DNA of 28,047 nt, from NCBI GenBank assembly GCA_030833025.1, contig JAURHZ010000005.1, positions 1 through 28,047 on the forward strand, given 5' to 3'. The DNA is from Armatimonadota bacterium. Its GTDB lineage: Bacteria > Armatimonadota > Armatimonadia > Armatimonadales > Armatimonadaceae. This document shows positions 14,894-25,100 of this stretch, in pieces (the stretch's first letter is position 1; every line of letters begins with the position of its first letter). The translations under genes were made by a program, and so were the position numbers. The notes under the pieces were generated by a model that had not been told where the DNA came from, made no database searches, and worked only from the letters and a program-made list of their open reading frames with translations.

Positions 14894-17800
14894 TTACCTC
14901 AGCCTCGTCAACGGACGGGTGGTCACAACTTGATTACCATCTTCATCCACCATCGTAATTCGCAGGATGTACGTGCCCGCCGGCGTATCCCGTCCATCGG
15001 TATTACGGCCATCCCAGACAAAGGTACTTTCGGTACCGGATGCTGCTCTTGATGGTGTCAGCGCGGCGATCTTTCGTCCGGTGAGTGTCTCAAGGTTGGC
15101 CGCTGTCTCTGCACTGCGCGTTGTCTGAACCACGATGCGTGTGGCGTTGTTCGAACGGCCGGACGCCTGTATGCGGATGTTTCTGACCTGCAATGGTATC
15201 GATGCCTTCGGCGCTAGGATGAGCTGAAAGCGCATCGGCTTTCCAGCAACGCCCTGGACCACGACCTGTCCATTTTGGTTGATGGCGTGGCGTGTCCCAG
15301 ACTGTCGGTCTAGGAGCGTGATGCGTGAATCCTTGGGAGTGTTCACAGGGGTTACGTTTAGGGCAAGCGTTCCCGTATTGGCGGGAGTGACATCGATGTC
15401 CCATGTGCCGCTCACGCTACTTGCATTCGAGCGGATATCGCGCAGGAGGCGACCACGGATGCGGCTGGCGGCGGGTGCGGTGAACGTTGCCACGAGCTGC
15501 CCACCGGCGGAGGGAGGGCCCTCTTTGTCAAGTCCACGGTTGAAGGCATCGGATGCGCCAGCAGCTGTTCCAGCCGTTAGCACTTCTTCGGATCCCGCAG
15601 TGTCCGTGATCTTAACACGCAGCTCACTCTGCAGCGCAGGTGCTGGAACGGCCCGGGATGACCCTGGTAGCTCAGCAGCACGCGTTGTCGAGTTTGGTCC
15701 GGGAATCAGGATTGTGACACCGGATGGCGCGTAAACACGCACCCAGTAGCCTTGCCACTCGGTGTTTTCGAGCTGTGTGGCCACGATGTACTTACGGGTC
15801 GCAGGATCCCATTTGAAAATGTCTTCGGCAATCAGGTTTTTGGTGACAGCCTCAGCCCAGCTAATGGGGTCATTGTCCAGAAAGCCAACGCGGAGGTTTG
15901 CTGTATCAATCAGTCCATCGAAGGGAGAACCTATCATGTTCCAGCCAAACGGTGCCGCTACCGGCAGATCGATGTCGGTTGCTGGCACTTCGCCCGTGTA
16001 TGCGACTTCGTGAGTTGATTTGTTTTCAGGGACAAGCTTCATCCAGAAGGCGCGACCTGGGACAATCGGTCCAAGGAGCGGTTTGTCAGGCACTGCCATT
16101 TCGTAGAGGTTGCGCAGTGGATCGTACTGTGTGAGGACGAAAGCTGCGTAGGGCAGGTTGATGATGGCGCTGGCATCGGCATTGAGAGGGCGCGCTGGGA
16201 AGCTCACGAGGCGCAGCTCGTTTGTCGGGAAGCGCTTACTTACGGTTGTGATACCGCCAGCGGTGTTGTCGGTCTTGATTACGACCCAGTTAATGCCATC
16301 CCCGAGGTTGCGGCTGACCGTGATGACTTCGCCGACGGAGACGCCAGGCCGTGAGATACGTGTTTTGTAAAGCTCACCGAATGCGGCACCTAGGGTGAAG
16401 CCAGCGCCGGCGCGTGCGATGTTGGTTTGTCCGTTGCGTTGTTGTCCACCGGGGGTGAGGATTTGTGTGACATTGACATCGCCTGTCGGGGCCGTGCCGG
16501 CCCAGATCACTTGAAGATCGCCGGTGATACCACTTGGGAGGTAAGCGCGGGTTGCCATTTGCCCGATGCTAAAGTCCATCGTGATTCGGCCATCATCAAA
16601 TCCTTGGCTAGGGAACGAGAGCGTGGTCAGAAAGCCTTCACCATCGATGACTTGCGCCTGCTCACTGGATGAACCCAGCGATGGAATCCGCGAGCCGGTC
16701 GCATCGTGGTATTCCGCAAATGCGCGTCCATCGAGCAGCGTTTCATCGCCCGTTGGTGCGGTTCGGTAGTAAACCAGCGCAATCAGGGCACTCTGGCCGG
16801 TAGCGGCAGAGTTTTCGCTTGGGAGGATAAACGGGTAGAGCTTAGTGCCACCGGTGATGCTGGTGTCAAGAATGAACTGCCGCTGCATCCATTGTTGAAA
16901 CGGCAAACCTTCGACATCGGAGACGACTCCGCGCGCCAATGCTGACAAAAATGGGACATTCCCCTGAAGGTTTCCCGTTGGATCGGCATCTACAGCTGCA
17001 TAGTAGTTCTCATTAAACTGGCGGAAGAAGTCGGGGTTTTCCATCCAGACTTTCAGCCAAGCAGCTCCGGCCATCCCGAGGCGTGGTTGGAGCATTTTTG
17101 CGATGGTGAACTGGCCATCAATGGGGATGTTTGCCTGTGATGGTGGAAAGAACGTGTTGTTTCCCAGCGCAGGGTGGTTAAGGAGATCGTACTGGGGAAG
17201 CAGCGTGTAGAGGTTGTTTGCGGTCGGATCTTGGAAACCGAGGCTGGCATCACGGGCGATGATACTCGCCGCGGCGCGGGCGAAGCCTTGTTCCCATGCA
17301 TCGTAGCTGAGCGCCAGTGGCCCATGGTAGGCATGGATGAGGTTGAGGAGAAAGGCATTCGCAAGCGTATCGATGCTGCGATACAGAGGTAAGTAAATGC
17401 GGTTTTCACTCACATTGTAGGCACCGAATGCAAGGCGTTCGACATCGGTGGCGGTACCGGTCTCGAAGAAGCCCATGCTTTTGATGGCTACCGTGCTTGT
17501 TGTGGATGGCTTTCCATAGAGCGCATCGAGCTTTGGTTTTACAACATCGTAGAAGTTCTGAAGGAAGTCTTGAAGGACAATTGGGTTGCCATTCGAATCT
17601 GCGAGGCTTGCGCCGTTGAAGCCTTCAAAGCTCAGCGTGAGGTTGCCATTACCAAAACCGCGGGTGGTCTTTTTGCTTGGGGGAGCGACGAGGCGTCCGG
17701 ATGTCCGATTACGGATCAGTGTTGAGATGGGCAGTGTGACTTTTGATGAACCTTGTGACTTCGCTTGTGCACCGATGGCGCGTTGCTGGGCGATCCAGTA

Positions 17801-18046
17801 CGCACGAAGCCGGCGCTCAACTACGGGTGCAGATGTCATCCCCTTACCCGTTGGGACATCGATGATGAGCGCTTCCTGCGGGCCGCTGGACACGGTCGCG
17901 AAGCGATCATTGATGATGTTTCGTCCCCGTCCGATGCCTTGTGCATTGGCAATTGTAGGTGACAGTGCCAGAGCGAACGCAGCGATAGCAATGCTGAAAA
18001 CAGCACGGATACGCGGTATGGGAAGCGGTTTGTGGAAGTTCATCAT
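14894..18046 (-). CDS. Large secreted protein with FlgD-like Ig C-terminal domain
   Basis: A 1050-residue protein that I do not recognise as a named family. A signal peptide (MMNFHKPLPIPRIR, a hydrophobic core, then ANAQG) sets the start at 18046 or 18043; an in-frame GTG at 18109 would bury it behind 21 residues. An N-terminal part (about 150-400) has a peptidase-like helical segment, LLNLIHAYHGPLALSYDAWEQGFARA. A beta-rich middle part includes PFGWNMIGSPF and EDIFKWDP. The C-terminal 60-70 residues resemble the FlgD Ig-like (CHU-type) element, with FVWDGRNTDGRDTPAGTYI, often a cell-surface or secretion-associated module. The downstream gene encodes its probable partner lipoprotein. Confidence 0.78.
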   Translation of the reverse strand: MMNFHKPLPIPRIRAVFSIAIAAFALALSPTIANAQGIGRGRNIINDRFATVSSGPQEALIIDVPTGKGMTSAPVVERRLRAYWIAQQRAIGAQAKSQGSSKVTLPISTLIRNRTSGRLVAPPSKKTTRGFGNGNLTLSFEGFNGASLADSNGNPIVLQDFLQNFYDVVKPKLDALYGKPSTTSTVAIKSMGFFETGTATDVERLAFGAYNVSENRIYLPLYRSIDTLANAFLLNLIHAYHGPLALSYDAWEQGFARAAASIIARDASLGFQDPTANNLYTLLPQYDLLNHPALGNNTFFPPSQANIPIDGQFTIAKMLQPRLGMAGAAWLKVWMENPDFFRQFNENYYAAVDADPTGNLQGNVPFLSALARGVVSDVEGLPFQQWMQRQFILDTSITGGTKLYPFILPSENSAATGQSALIALVYYRTAPTGDETLLDGRAFAEYHDATGSRIPSLGSSSEQAQVIDGEGFLTTLSFPSQGFDDGRITMDFSIGQMATRAYLPSGITGDLQVIWAGTAPTGDVNVTQILTPGGQQRNGQTNIARAGAGFTLGAAFGELYKTRISRPGVSVGEVITVSRNLGDGINWVVIKTDNTAGGITTVSKRFPTNELRLVSFPARPLNADASAIINLPYAAFVLTQYDPLRNLYEMAVPDKPLLGPIVPGRAFWMKLVPENKSTHEVAYTGEVPATDIDLPVAAPFGWNMIGSPFDGLIDTANLRVGFLDNDPISWAEAVTKNLIAEDIFKWDPATRKYIVATQLENTEWQGYWVRVYAPSGVTILIPGPNSTTRAAELPGSSRAVPAPALQSELRVKITDTAGSEEVLTAGTAAGASDAFNRGLDKEGPPSAGGQLVATFTAPAASRIRGRLLRDIRSNASSVSGTWDIDVTPANTGTLALNVTPVNTPKDSRITLLDRQSGTRHAINQNGQVVVQGVAGKPMRFQLILAPKASIPLQVRNIRIQASGRSNNATRIVVQTTRSAETAANLETLTGRKIAALTPSRAASGTESTFVWDGRNTDGRDTPAGTYILRITMVDEDGNQVVTTRPLTRLR

Positions 18047-18184
18047 AGGTGTGCACACTCCGCACTGGGCGGTGGATGGTAGGACTCGCGCCACGCGGTC
18101 AGACTTCACAGAATCTGGGCGTCGCTACACCTGATGTTACCCTGCTACGCACCGGGCATCCCGTCAAAACCCGGATTGCAACGA

Positions 18185-19783
18185 TTAGCCAAACTTCAGT
18201 AATTGTTTGAGGACTTTACCTTCATCCGATGGGCCGATATAGCGCTGTGCAAGGCCTTGGTAGCGGTAGCTGAAGCGATGCGGATTCAGGCCGGCTGTGT
18301 GCATGATGGTCGCTTGGAGGTCCCGGATGTTGACTGGGTCTTTGGTGATGTTGTAGCCGAGGTCATCGGTTTCGCCAAGAGAGATACCGCCCTTGATTCC
18401 GCCGCCTGCCATAAACATCGTGAATGCGTGTGGGTGATGATCGCGGCCTATCAGTCCCTTTTTCAGCTCCGTGTTGACATTGTTTTGCATCATCGGGGTA
18501 CGGCCAAACTCACCGCCCCAGACGATAAGGACATCATCGAGCATCCCGCGTTGTTTCAGGTCAGTGATCAGGCCAGCGATTGCCTTGTCGATCTGCTTTG
18601 CTTTGATAGGAAGGGTTTCATCGAGGGATTCGCCAGGGCTTGAGCCATGGTGGTCCCATCCCCAGTCGAAAAGCTGGACAAAGCGAACGCCACGTTCGAC
18701 GAGGCGTCGTGCGAGGAGGCAGTTGTTGGCAAACGATGGGTCATCGGCTTTGTAGCTTGTGCGTGGATCCGCCATCGTTTCGAGGTCGTTCCGATAGCCG
18801 GGTTTTGCCCCGTAGAGATCAAGGATGTGCTGGGGTTCCTTGCTGATGTCCATCGCATCCGGGACCGAGACTTGCATTTGGTAGGCGAGTTCGTATTGCT
18901 TGATGCGTGTGACAGTTTCCGGGTCACCGAGTGACTTTTCCTGAAGGGTGTTCAGGTCGCGCATGGCATTTAGGGTTTGGCGGCGCAGGTCCCGGTCCAT
19001 CCCGGCGGGGTTTGAGAGGTAGAGGACAGGGTCGCCATCCGTGCGGCATTGCACGCCTTGATAGACGCTTGGTAGGAAACCGGAGCCCCACACGGACTTG
19101 CCTGCATCTGGGACTTTGCCAGCGGAGCAGAGCACGACATAGCCCGGGAGGTTGGCGGATTCCGTGCCGAGGCCGTAGGTTACCCAGGAGCCGAGGCTAG
19201 GATAGCCGAGGCGGGGCTGGCCCGTTTGGACGTAGAGCTGTGCGGGGGCGTGATTAAACTGATCGGTGTTGCAGGAGCGAATTACGGAAATGTCATCGGC
19301 GACTTTTCCGATATTGGGAAGCAGTTCGGAGATGACCTGACCACTTTGCCCGTGTTGTTTGAAGGTAAAGAGTCCGCCGAGCATCGTTGGGACGCCGCGG
19401 ATAAAGGCAAAGCGCTTGCCTTTAAGGAACTCATCCGGGCACTTTTCGCCAGTGTGTTTCCGAAGGACTGGCTTGTCATCGAAGAGCTCGAGCTGGCTTG
19501 GGGAGCCTGCCATGTGGAGGTAGATGACGGCTTTTGCGGGGCGTTTTGTGCGTTGCTCGAAGGTTGCTTCACCTTTAGGCTTTGATGCGGCTTTGAGAAC
19601 GGTTGTGACAGCGTTCGCTTGTCCAGTAGGTGTTCGCTGGGGTGGTGCCGCGCTAACTGAGTCATCCAGAGCACTGAGGGCGATCGAACCAAATCCCATC
19701 CCGAGACCGCCGAAGAAGTGGCGTCTTGTCAGGACTTTTGTCTTTTCGAATGCGATTTGTGCGGCGATTTCTTCAGGCGACAT
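18185..19783 (-). CDS. DUF1501 domain protein with Tat-like signal
   Basis: A 532-residue protein with a Tat-like N-terminus (LTRRHFFGGLGMGFGS) and the DUF1501 alkaline-phosphatase-like core, with VWGGEFGRTPMMQNN, GRDHHPHAF and ETDDLGYN near the C-terminus. In Planctomycetes and related bacteria DUF1501 proteins are commonly paired with PSCyt1/DUF1549/DUF1553 proteins; their enzymatic role is not settled. Such a protein is encoded two genes upstream here. I start at the ATG 19783 (MSPEEIAAQ); an in-frame GTG at 19816 would add 11 residues. A terminator separates it from the redoxin gene, so it may have its own promoter. Confidence 0.87.
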   Translation of the reverse strand: MSPEEIAAQIAFEKTKVLTRRHFFGGLGMGFGSIALSALDDSVSAAPPQRTPTGQANAVTTVLKAASKPKGEATFEQRTKRPAKAVIYLHMAGSPSQLELFDDKPVLRKHTGEKCPDEFLKGKRFAFIRGVPTMLGGLFTFKQHGQSGQVISELLPNIGKVADDISVIRSCNTDQFNHAPAQLYVQTGQPRLGYPSLGSWVTYGLGTESANLPGYVVLCSAGKVPDAGKSVWGSGFLPSVYQGVQCRTDGDPVLYLSNPAGMDRDLRRQTLNAMRDLNTLQEKSLGDPETVTRIKQYELAYQMQVSVPDAMDISKEPQHILDLYGAKPGYRNDLETMADPRTSYKADDPSFANNCLLARRLVERGVRFVQLFDWGWDHHGSSPGESLDETLPIKAKQIDKAIAGLITDLKQRGMLDDVLIVWGGEFGRTPMMQNNVNTELKKGLIGRDHHPHAFTMFMAGGGIKGGISLGETDDLGYNITKDPVNIRDLQATIMHTAGLNPHRFSYRYQGLAQRYIGPSDEGKVLKQLLKFG

Positions 19784-19842
19784 AGTTCGAATATATGCGA
19801 TTTGGGGTTTGTTCACAAAGTGTGTTTTTTAGAGGTTTGACA

Positions 19843-19885
19843 TACAAAACAAAAAGGCTGATCGCTCTTGTAAGCAATCAGCCTT
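19843..19885 (-). terminator. Terminator of the redoxin/monooxygenase gene
   Basis: AAGGCTGAT (19854-19862) pairs with ATCAGCCTT (19877-19885) across a 14-base loop. On the minus strand the hairpin is followed by TTTTTGTTTTG. It lies 23 bases after the stop at 19909. Confidence 0.8.
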
Positions 19886-19908
19886 CAGATCCAAATTATT
19901 GCAGCTGG

Positions 19909-21966
19909 CTATGGCTGTTGGGGTGCGCCTCCGCCGAGTGGGAACGCTCCACGTCCTCGGCCAGCCCCACGCCCACCATTCCCACCAAGGGCCCCACCGA
20001 AGCCGCCGCGTCCGATGAACTGCATGATGACCTTGGCTTCGACCTTCGTCAACTTGCCATCACGGTCCTTGTCGAGGAGCGCAAACGCCGGATTCTGGAA
20101 CTCATCGCGTGTTACAACGCCATCCGAGTTTTTATCGATCTGACCAAACATGTTCTCAAACATGCTATCCATGGCTTGGTCTTCATCGACTAGCTCAGTT
20201 GTGTCATCCTTGCCGGTGGCGTAGTACTCGATATAACCCAGCTGCATCTCATCAAATGTCTGCGGTCCCCACGGCACTTCACGCTTCGGGTCAGGGTTAT
20301 TCTTGTTGGCAGTTGAGTTATCAAACCAGCAGGTGTACTCAATACGGCTATTCTTTGGAACCGTTAATGGCTCGGCATAGCGATACGTATGCTGCCAGTT
20401 GAAGTCGTAGCGAGGGACATCGAGGAGCAGCTTACGTGTGCCGTCCGGAAGTACGAGCTCATACTTCGCAGCTTTGCCCCGGACGTGCATATGGGGCATA
20501 AGCGCAGTCATTTTTACATCCATCGGGATTGGCATCGATGACACGACCTTATAGTTTGGGTCGCCTGCCGGGATACGGAAGCGGGTATTCGACACTCCCG
20601 TAACCTTGATTTCGTGCTCTGGAGCCTTGGCGGCAAAGCGAATTCCTAGCTTGGTCTGATCGGAAACGGCCGTTCCATTGGTGGTGTAGTGCATTTGGAA
20701 ACGGAGAACAGTGCCCTTAGGAAGCTTCTTTGCAAGCCCTTCTGGCCAAGCGGCTGTGGATGTTCCCGGGACGTATGCCGCGAAGAAGCTGGCACGCTCG
20801 TTCAAGTCTTCAATCGTGAACTGCCCAGGCTTGCGGATGAAAATCAACACGTGGTGGACAACCTGCTTGGCGCCAGGAACAACCTCTACGGATTGCACCC
20901 ATTTGTCCTCGGTGATCTTGACTTCGGCATCCATAATTTTGTACGGAATAACACCGGTCGCCGGTACAAACAGAGCCTGTGGCATGTTGACAATCATGTC
21001 AGGCTGGCCAAGCGTCCATCCATCCTTGATGGCAGGGAGCGGCTTTGGCGCTTTAGCGATGTTACCGAGGGGGCGCGGGCCACTAAGCCAAGTCAGGATG
21101 GTGTCCTTGTCCGCTGGCTGGATGGAGCAATCATTGACCCACGGGGACTTTGTTGTGCCCACGGCAGGTGCAGCCTGCCAAGGAGGCATGGTTCCCTGCT
21201 CAACCGTCTGCTTAATCATGGCTGCGTGCGCCTTGACATCGGCGATGGTGTCCAGCTTGAACGGGGCAATACCCCCCTCACGGTGACAGCTCACACAGTT
21301 TTTCTGGATGATTGGAGCGACATTGTCATAGAACGTGATTGCATTAGCAGGCGATTCCGCAACCGGCTCTAGAGCACAACCGCTTGGCTCAACATTTGCC
21401 TTTGCAGGCTTTTTGCCCGTGACCACGGCTCCAAGCGTGCTTAGCAGCCACTGATTGCGCGGCTTTGGAAGCGAGCCCGTGACGGTGTACTGGTCATCTG
21501 CTGCACCGCGGTATACCAGCTCCTGATTTGCATTGAAAACAAAGACTTCCGCCGTAGTACGCGGGGAAAGCACACGCGAGATGGTTTTGTCACTGTCGAT
21601 GATGTAGCGGCCGTTCAGCCCCGTGGATGCTGCAACGCGTGTCGCATCGGATGCTGAATCTGTCTCAATCGGGTTCACATAGACAAAGTTGATGCCCTTG
21701 GCGCGGAACTGGTCTTCAAGCTGGGCGATGTTTGCGAGTTGACGCTTTGTTACTGGGCAGGATGTGCTTGTGAACGCAACCACTAAGCCTTTTGGACCGG
21801 CGAGCTGACTAAGGGATGTCGGGCGATTTGTGATGTCACGTACATTTGGAACACGTGCAAGCAGGCTGTTTGAACGCTTCGCCGCTACCTCCGGACGTGC
21901 ACCAGCACTAAAGGCAACCCCTGCGACCATCAGTCCTGTTAATCCGATTGTCCACGCTTGCTTCAT
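19909..21966 (-). CDS. Redoxin - cytochrome c - copper monooxygenase - EF-hand fusion protein
   Basis: A 685-residue exported protein with a signal peptide (MKQAWTIGL...). In order: a redoxin/thioredoxin-fold domain with one Cys in TSTSCPVTKRQ (Cys70); a haem motif CVSCH (224-228) with nearby TMPPW; a PHM/DBH-type copper type II monooxygenase region with HH (371-372), MHY (His426), HMH (492 and 494) and Met574; two EF-hand-like loops (about 611-645, DKNSDG and DKDRDG); and a Gly/Arg-rich tail. The copper-ligand pattern is complete, so activity is plausible, but the substrate is unknown. An ATG at 21978 is also possible. Such redoxin/cytochrome fusions occur in Planctomycetes and Acidobacteria. 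Confidence 0.83.
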   Translation of the reverse strand: MKQAWTIGLTGLMVAGVAFSAGARPEVAAKRSNSLLARVPNVRDITNRPTSLSQLAGPKGLVVAFTSTSCPVTKRQLANIAQLEDQFRAKGINFVYVNPIETDSASDATRVAASTGLNGRYIIDSDKTISRVLSPRTTAEVFVFNANQELVYRGAADDQYTVTGSLPKPRNQWLLSTLGAVVTGKKPAKANVEPSGCALEPVAESPANAITFYDNVAPIIQKNCVSCHREGGIAPFKLDTIADVKAHAAMIKQTVEQGTMPPWQAAPAVGTTKSPWVNDCSIQPADKDTILTWLSGPRPLGNIAKAPKPLPAIKDGWTLGQPDMIVNMPQALFVPATGVIPYKIMDAEVKITEDKWVQSVEVVPGAKQVVHHVLIFIRKPGQFTIEDLNERASFFAAYVPGTSTAAWPEGLAKKLPKGTVLRFQMHYTTNGTAVSDQTKLGIRFAAKAPEHEIKVTGVSNTRFRIPAGDPNYKVVSSMPIPMDVKMTALMPHMHVRGKAAKYELVLPDGTRKLLLDVPRYDFNWQHTYRYAEPLTVPKNSRIEYTCWFDNSTANKNNPDPKREVPWGPQTFDEMQLGYIEYYATGKDDTTELVDEDQAMDSMFENMFGQIDKNSDGVVTRDEFQNPAFALLDKDRDGKLTKVEAKVIMQFIGRGGFGGALGGNGGRGAGRGRGAFPLGGGAPQQP

Positions 21967-22135
21967 CCTGTTGTCCATCCTTAGTAACCTTGGCGTACCA
22001 ATACCATCACGATTCAAGACGCAATTTCGCACAAGATAGTTTCCGGGGAATCGTTCCATCTACATAAGCATCTTTGGCATCGAATGCACAAAATCATAGT
22101 TTTGTCAATATTTTGTCGGTTTGATACACGGCACG

Positions 22136-25100
22136 CTATGGGCGCATCAGGACTTCATCGAGGTTTAAGATTGCGTTTGCAACAACGGTGAGCGCTGCCT
22201 GCATCCCTGGATCCTGACTTCGCTGGACATCTGCATTTGCCGCAACTAACAGCGCATTTGCCTGAGCGGCACCCTTGCCACGATAGCGGTGGAGGGCATT
22301 GGTAAGAAGGCGCTGCAGCGACTGAACATCGGCATCAGTGCCGCGGCGGCCAGTTGCACGCTCCAACATCCACTGGATACGCCCACGTGCGTCACTGGTA
22401 ACATTGAGTGCACCCGCAGCAAGCGCCCCTGCCGCTTCGACATAAACCGGGTCGTTCATCGTTACCAATGCCTGCAGCGGCGTATTTGTACGAATCCTAC
22501 GCATCGTACAAACATCCCCCTGACCCGTGTCAAATGTCAGCATCGATGGATACGGATTTGACCGTCGCCAATAGGTATAGAGCCCGCGGCGGTAGCGGTC
22601 ATCGCCTTTCGATGTCACCCATTGCATCCCGGAGTAGGGCGTTTTCCAGATTCCCGGGGGCTGTGGCGGCATCACAGGTGGGCCACCCATTTTCGTCGCG
22701 AGCAAGCCCGAGACAGAGAGAGCCTGATCTCGGATGACTTCTGCGGACAGACGAACCCGCGGCATCCCGGATAGCCAGCGGTTTTCTGGATCGATGCGCC
22801 GTGCATCACTTGAACGAACCGCACTCTGTTGATATGTCCGGCTTGTCACCAACATTTTAAGGAGTGCCTTCTGGGAGTACTTCAGGTCATCCCGGAATGC
22901 GATGGACAGATAATCCAAAAGCTCTGGATGGCTTGGCTGTGCGCCTTGTGTGCCAAAATCTTCTTCTGTTTCTACCAAACCACGCCCGAAGAGACGTGCC
23001 CAAATGCGATTGACGGCAACGCGGGCCGTCAGCGGGTTTTCCGGGGAAAACAGCCACTTCGCGGCATCCAGGCGGGATGGGGTAGACGTACTTGGCTGGC
23101 CAAACATCCCCGGTAAGGTCGCTGTCACAACCGCGCCCTGATCCAAAAAGCTGCCGCGGTTATGTAGCTTGGTAACCCGTGCCGACTTAGTATTGAGCTC
23201 ACGCATGATTGGTGTGTTAGGGAAGTTTTCACGGAGCGCTTTTTCATCCGCCTTTATCTGGTTCAAGCGTGTGAGAAATGGTGCTCCCTCCGGGTATGTG
23301 GACAAGAATGCTGTGTCGATAAACTCCTGCATTTCAGCTGTGCGTTCTGCATCCGGGACGAGGAGGAGCTCAGCGATGCCTGGTTGCTGAACGGCCTTCG
23401 CTGTCTGCCGCGTTGAAGCAGATGAAAGCGCGAAACATCCCGCTGAGAGCTCAGGGTGGTTGAATTCCAGCTTTACGACCAGCTGGCTAGCGGCACTAAT
23501 CGACCGTTCAAGGTCAAACACGATGGCGTGCTGCTTGTTGTTCTCAGGGGAGAATGCCCAGCCAGATCCTGGCTTGCCATCGAATGCATCATCAGCTGGC
23601 CAGCCGCCCTGTTCGATATCAGCCTTTGCAGCGACGATTCGCACCGGAAGAAGCGTGCCATCGGCAGTCTTCTCCTGCAGCACCACTTCGCTCGTCACGA
23701 CATTCTGATCGTGTCCAGCGCGGCCTGGACCCATGTTTGGGAGTGACTTGTCTTTGAGGATGTCCAGGCGGATCGCGGCTGTCTGCTGCTCGAGCGGCAT
23801 CGTTACTGTTAAGACTTCGGTCCGCGCATGCGGTCCACTTACAACGATTGACCGGTCTGGTCGCTGTGTTGTTTTGGCCCCATTGGTCGTCGTCACACCT
23901 GACGGCACAATGCGTCGCCAAACGCCCTGTGTGCTCTGTGCATCACTCCAAGTACGGAATGCGGCGGTGCGCGCGGAATCCCCTGAGTGGATTTCGCTAC
24001 TGAGCGCTTTTCTTGTTGCATCCAGGCGCGCAAGCTCGGCCTTCTGCGATGCTGTTGGACCACTGAGCGTTGGGCCATCATCGTAGCGGTCCGCATCCTC
24101 GGTCTGGTTCCAAATGGCGTAGAAGCGATAGTAATCGGTCTGCGTGATGGGGTCGTATTTGTGCGTGTGGCATTTGGCGCAGCCAAACGTCAGGCCCATC
24201 CAAACCTGACCGGTGGTATCAACGCGGTCTTTGACGGCAATTGTTCTAAACTCTTCGTCATCCGTGCCGCCTTCATCGTTTGTAGGCGTGTTTCGGTGAA
24301 AAGCAGTGGCGATTTTGTCTTCTTCCGTGGCATCTGGGAGTAAATCACCTGCCAGCTGCAGCATCGAGAAGCGGTCATATGGAATATCGGCGTTATAGGC
24401 ATCTGTTACCCAATCGCGCCACCGCCAAATGCTTCGCCCGAGGTCCTTCTCATAGCCTTTGGAGTCGGCGTAGCGTGCGAGGTCCATCCAGACGCGTGCC
24501 CAATGTTCGCCATAGGAAGGGCTTGCGAGGAGGCGATCGACTTGTCGGGTATAGGCATCGGGGCGTTTGTCATCCACAAAGGCCTTTATCTCTGCGGGCG
24601 TTGGGGGGATGCCTGTCAGGTCCAGGGCAGCCCGGCGGAGGAGGGTGCGTTTGTCGGCGTCTGGGCTTGGGCGTAAGCCAAAGCGGTTCATCGCCGATGC
24701 CACAAACACATCAACCGGGTGGTTGCTCCAAGCGGCCATACCGCTGTTTGTTGGCAACGCTGGGCGCTTCGGCGGGATGAAAGCCCAGTGTTGTTCGTAT
24801 TTGGCTCCGGATTTTATCCAGTCCGTGATGGTTTGGATTTCCTTGGATGTGAGCGGGTGTCCTGTCTCAGCCGGTGGCATTTGGAGCGCACCAGATTTCA
24901 GCGTGATGCGCTTAATAACACCGCTTGCAAGTGGCTTTCCCGGCACCACGGCAGCTTGTCCGCTGGCGGCAGGTTTCAGCGATTCAGGTGTGTCGAGGCG
25001 GAGGCCAGCTTTGCGCGCTGCATCATCTGGGCCATGACAAGAGAAGCACTTGGCGGACAGGATTGGCAATACATCGGTGCGGTAGCTTACACGCGGTGTG

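Noticed and set aside
18130..18175. CCGGG...CCCGG as a terminator before the 1050-residue gene
   Set aside because: The stem is only 5 bp with a loop of about 13 bases and no T-tract on either strand.
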